A DNA stretch of 64,000 nucleotides from Roseateles sp. XES5. GTDB taxonomy: Bacteria; Pseudomonadota; Alphaproteobacteria; Rhizobiales; Rhizobiaceae. Positions within the stretch are counted from its first letter, which is position 1; each line of letters opens with the position of its first letter. Of this stretch, positions 63,707-64,000 are shown in pieces. The DNA lies in contig NZ_CP084754.1 in assembly GCF_020535545.1 (NCBI RefSeq), positions 310,001 to 374,000 on the forward strand, written 5' to 3'. Below the pieces are notes generated by a model. That model was not told the origin of the DNA. It worked only from the letters and a program-made list of their open reading frames with translations, and searched no databases. The translations under genes and the position numbers were made by a program.

Positions 63707-64000
63707 TTAGCCTTTCACGGCGCCGGCCGTCAGGCCCTGCACGAGATAACGTTGGATCAACAGGAAGAACAGGCAGGCGGGGATGAGCGCCAGGACGCCG
63801 GCCGCCATCATCTGCCCGAAGTCGACCGAGAATTTCGATACGAAGGAGAGCAGCCCGACGGGGAATGTCGCCGCCTCGTTGCCGGAGATCAGCATCAGCG
63901 AGAACAGCAGCTCGCTCCAGGCCGCCGTGAAGACGAAGCCGAGGGTCGCGGCGATCCCCGGCAGCGTCAGCGGTAGGATGATCTGGCGGAAGGCGACGAA
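63707..64000 (-). CDS. CUT1 ABC permease, MalG-like (cut by window end)
   Basis: Only the last 97 codons and stop are inside the window. They show the EAA-loop end FRQIILPLTLPGI and three hydrophobic helices (TLGFVFTAAWSELLFSLMLI, MMAAGVLALIPACLFFLLI) ending VQGLTAGAVKG, as in MalG/UgpE proteins. The remainder lies to the right. Operon partner of the ATPase at 62632. Confidence 0.88.
   Translation of the reverse strand, partial: FVAFRQIILPLTLPGIAATLGFVFTAAWSELLFSLMLISGNEAATFPVGLLSFVSKFSVDFGQMMAAGVLALIPACLFFLLIQRYLVQGLTAGAVKG

Noticed and set aside
62506..63786. 426-aa plus-strand frame opposite the UgpC-like ATPase
   Set aside because: Low-complexity antisense; the minus strand has all ABC motifs.

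Overview
The window looks like chromosome or large-replicon DNA from a Rhizobiaceae-type alphaproteobacterium (Rhizobium/Ensifer/Shinella-like). The reasons are high GC, dense operons with ATGA-type overlaps, many ABC importers, and at least six copies of short palindromic intergenic repeats of the kind seen in rhizobia. No rRNA, tRNA, CRISPR array, transposase or phage gene was recognised. The genus is inference.

Layout. 0-8.9 kb: a DUF4142 protein and cupredoxin pair, GTP cyclohydrolase folE, two cyclic-di-GMP signalling proteins (MHYT-GGDEF-EAL and a TPR-like GGDEF protein), a LysR regulator, a small secreted protein and a CPBP protease. 9.0-20.8 kb (minus strand): a 12-gene catabolic operon with a polyamine-type ABC importer (two ATPases, two permeases, one exported and one apparently cytoplasmic solute-binding protein), two short-chain dehydrogenases, a NodB/imidase-type hydrolase, an amidase, a CobW metallochaperone and a small CxxC protein. 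A divergent GntR regulator with two winged-helix domains faces it. I infer uptake and hydrolysis of a cyclic imide or related cyclic amide. 22.4-33.1 kb: 5-oxoprolinase-type genes pxpABC mixed with a biotin carboxylase and biotin carrier, then an NCS1 permease and hyuAB (ATP-dependent hydantoinase/oxoprolinase), with LysR and AraC regulators.

33.4-44.8 kb is a mixed region: AraC, an ankyrin protein, a GlcG/HbpS protein, a DadA-like oxidase, an EamA exporter, VOC and DHFR-like proteins, a GlxA-type regulator, an SDR, a second amidase, a LuxR solo and an APC permease. 44.9-51.3 kb is an alkylation-damage island: ada-alkA-alkB, two further methyltransferases, a second 2OG-Fe(II) oxygenase and several unknown genes. 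They share an upstream sequence motif, which also occurs at 61.86 kb in front of another unknown gene, so a local Ada regulon can be drawn from sequence.

51.4-61.5 kb: a LacI-controlled operon with two archaeal-type S-adenosylhomocysteine hydrolase paralogues, a CUT1-type ABC importer, a TRZ/ATZ-family deaminase and a nucleoside hydrolase. It looks like a scavenging route for an adenosyl-thioether or modified nucleoside. 62.6-64 kb: the start of another CUT1 ABC operon, cut by the window end.

The most novel candidates are the Ada-motif regulon with its unknown members, the double SahH/deaminase/nucleoside hydrolase operon, and the imide operon with its cytoplasmic binding protein and CobW-linked small protein.
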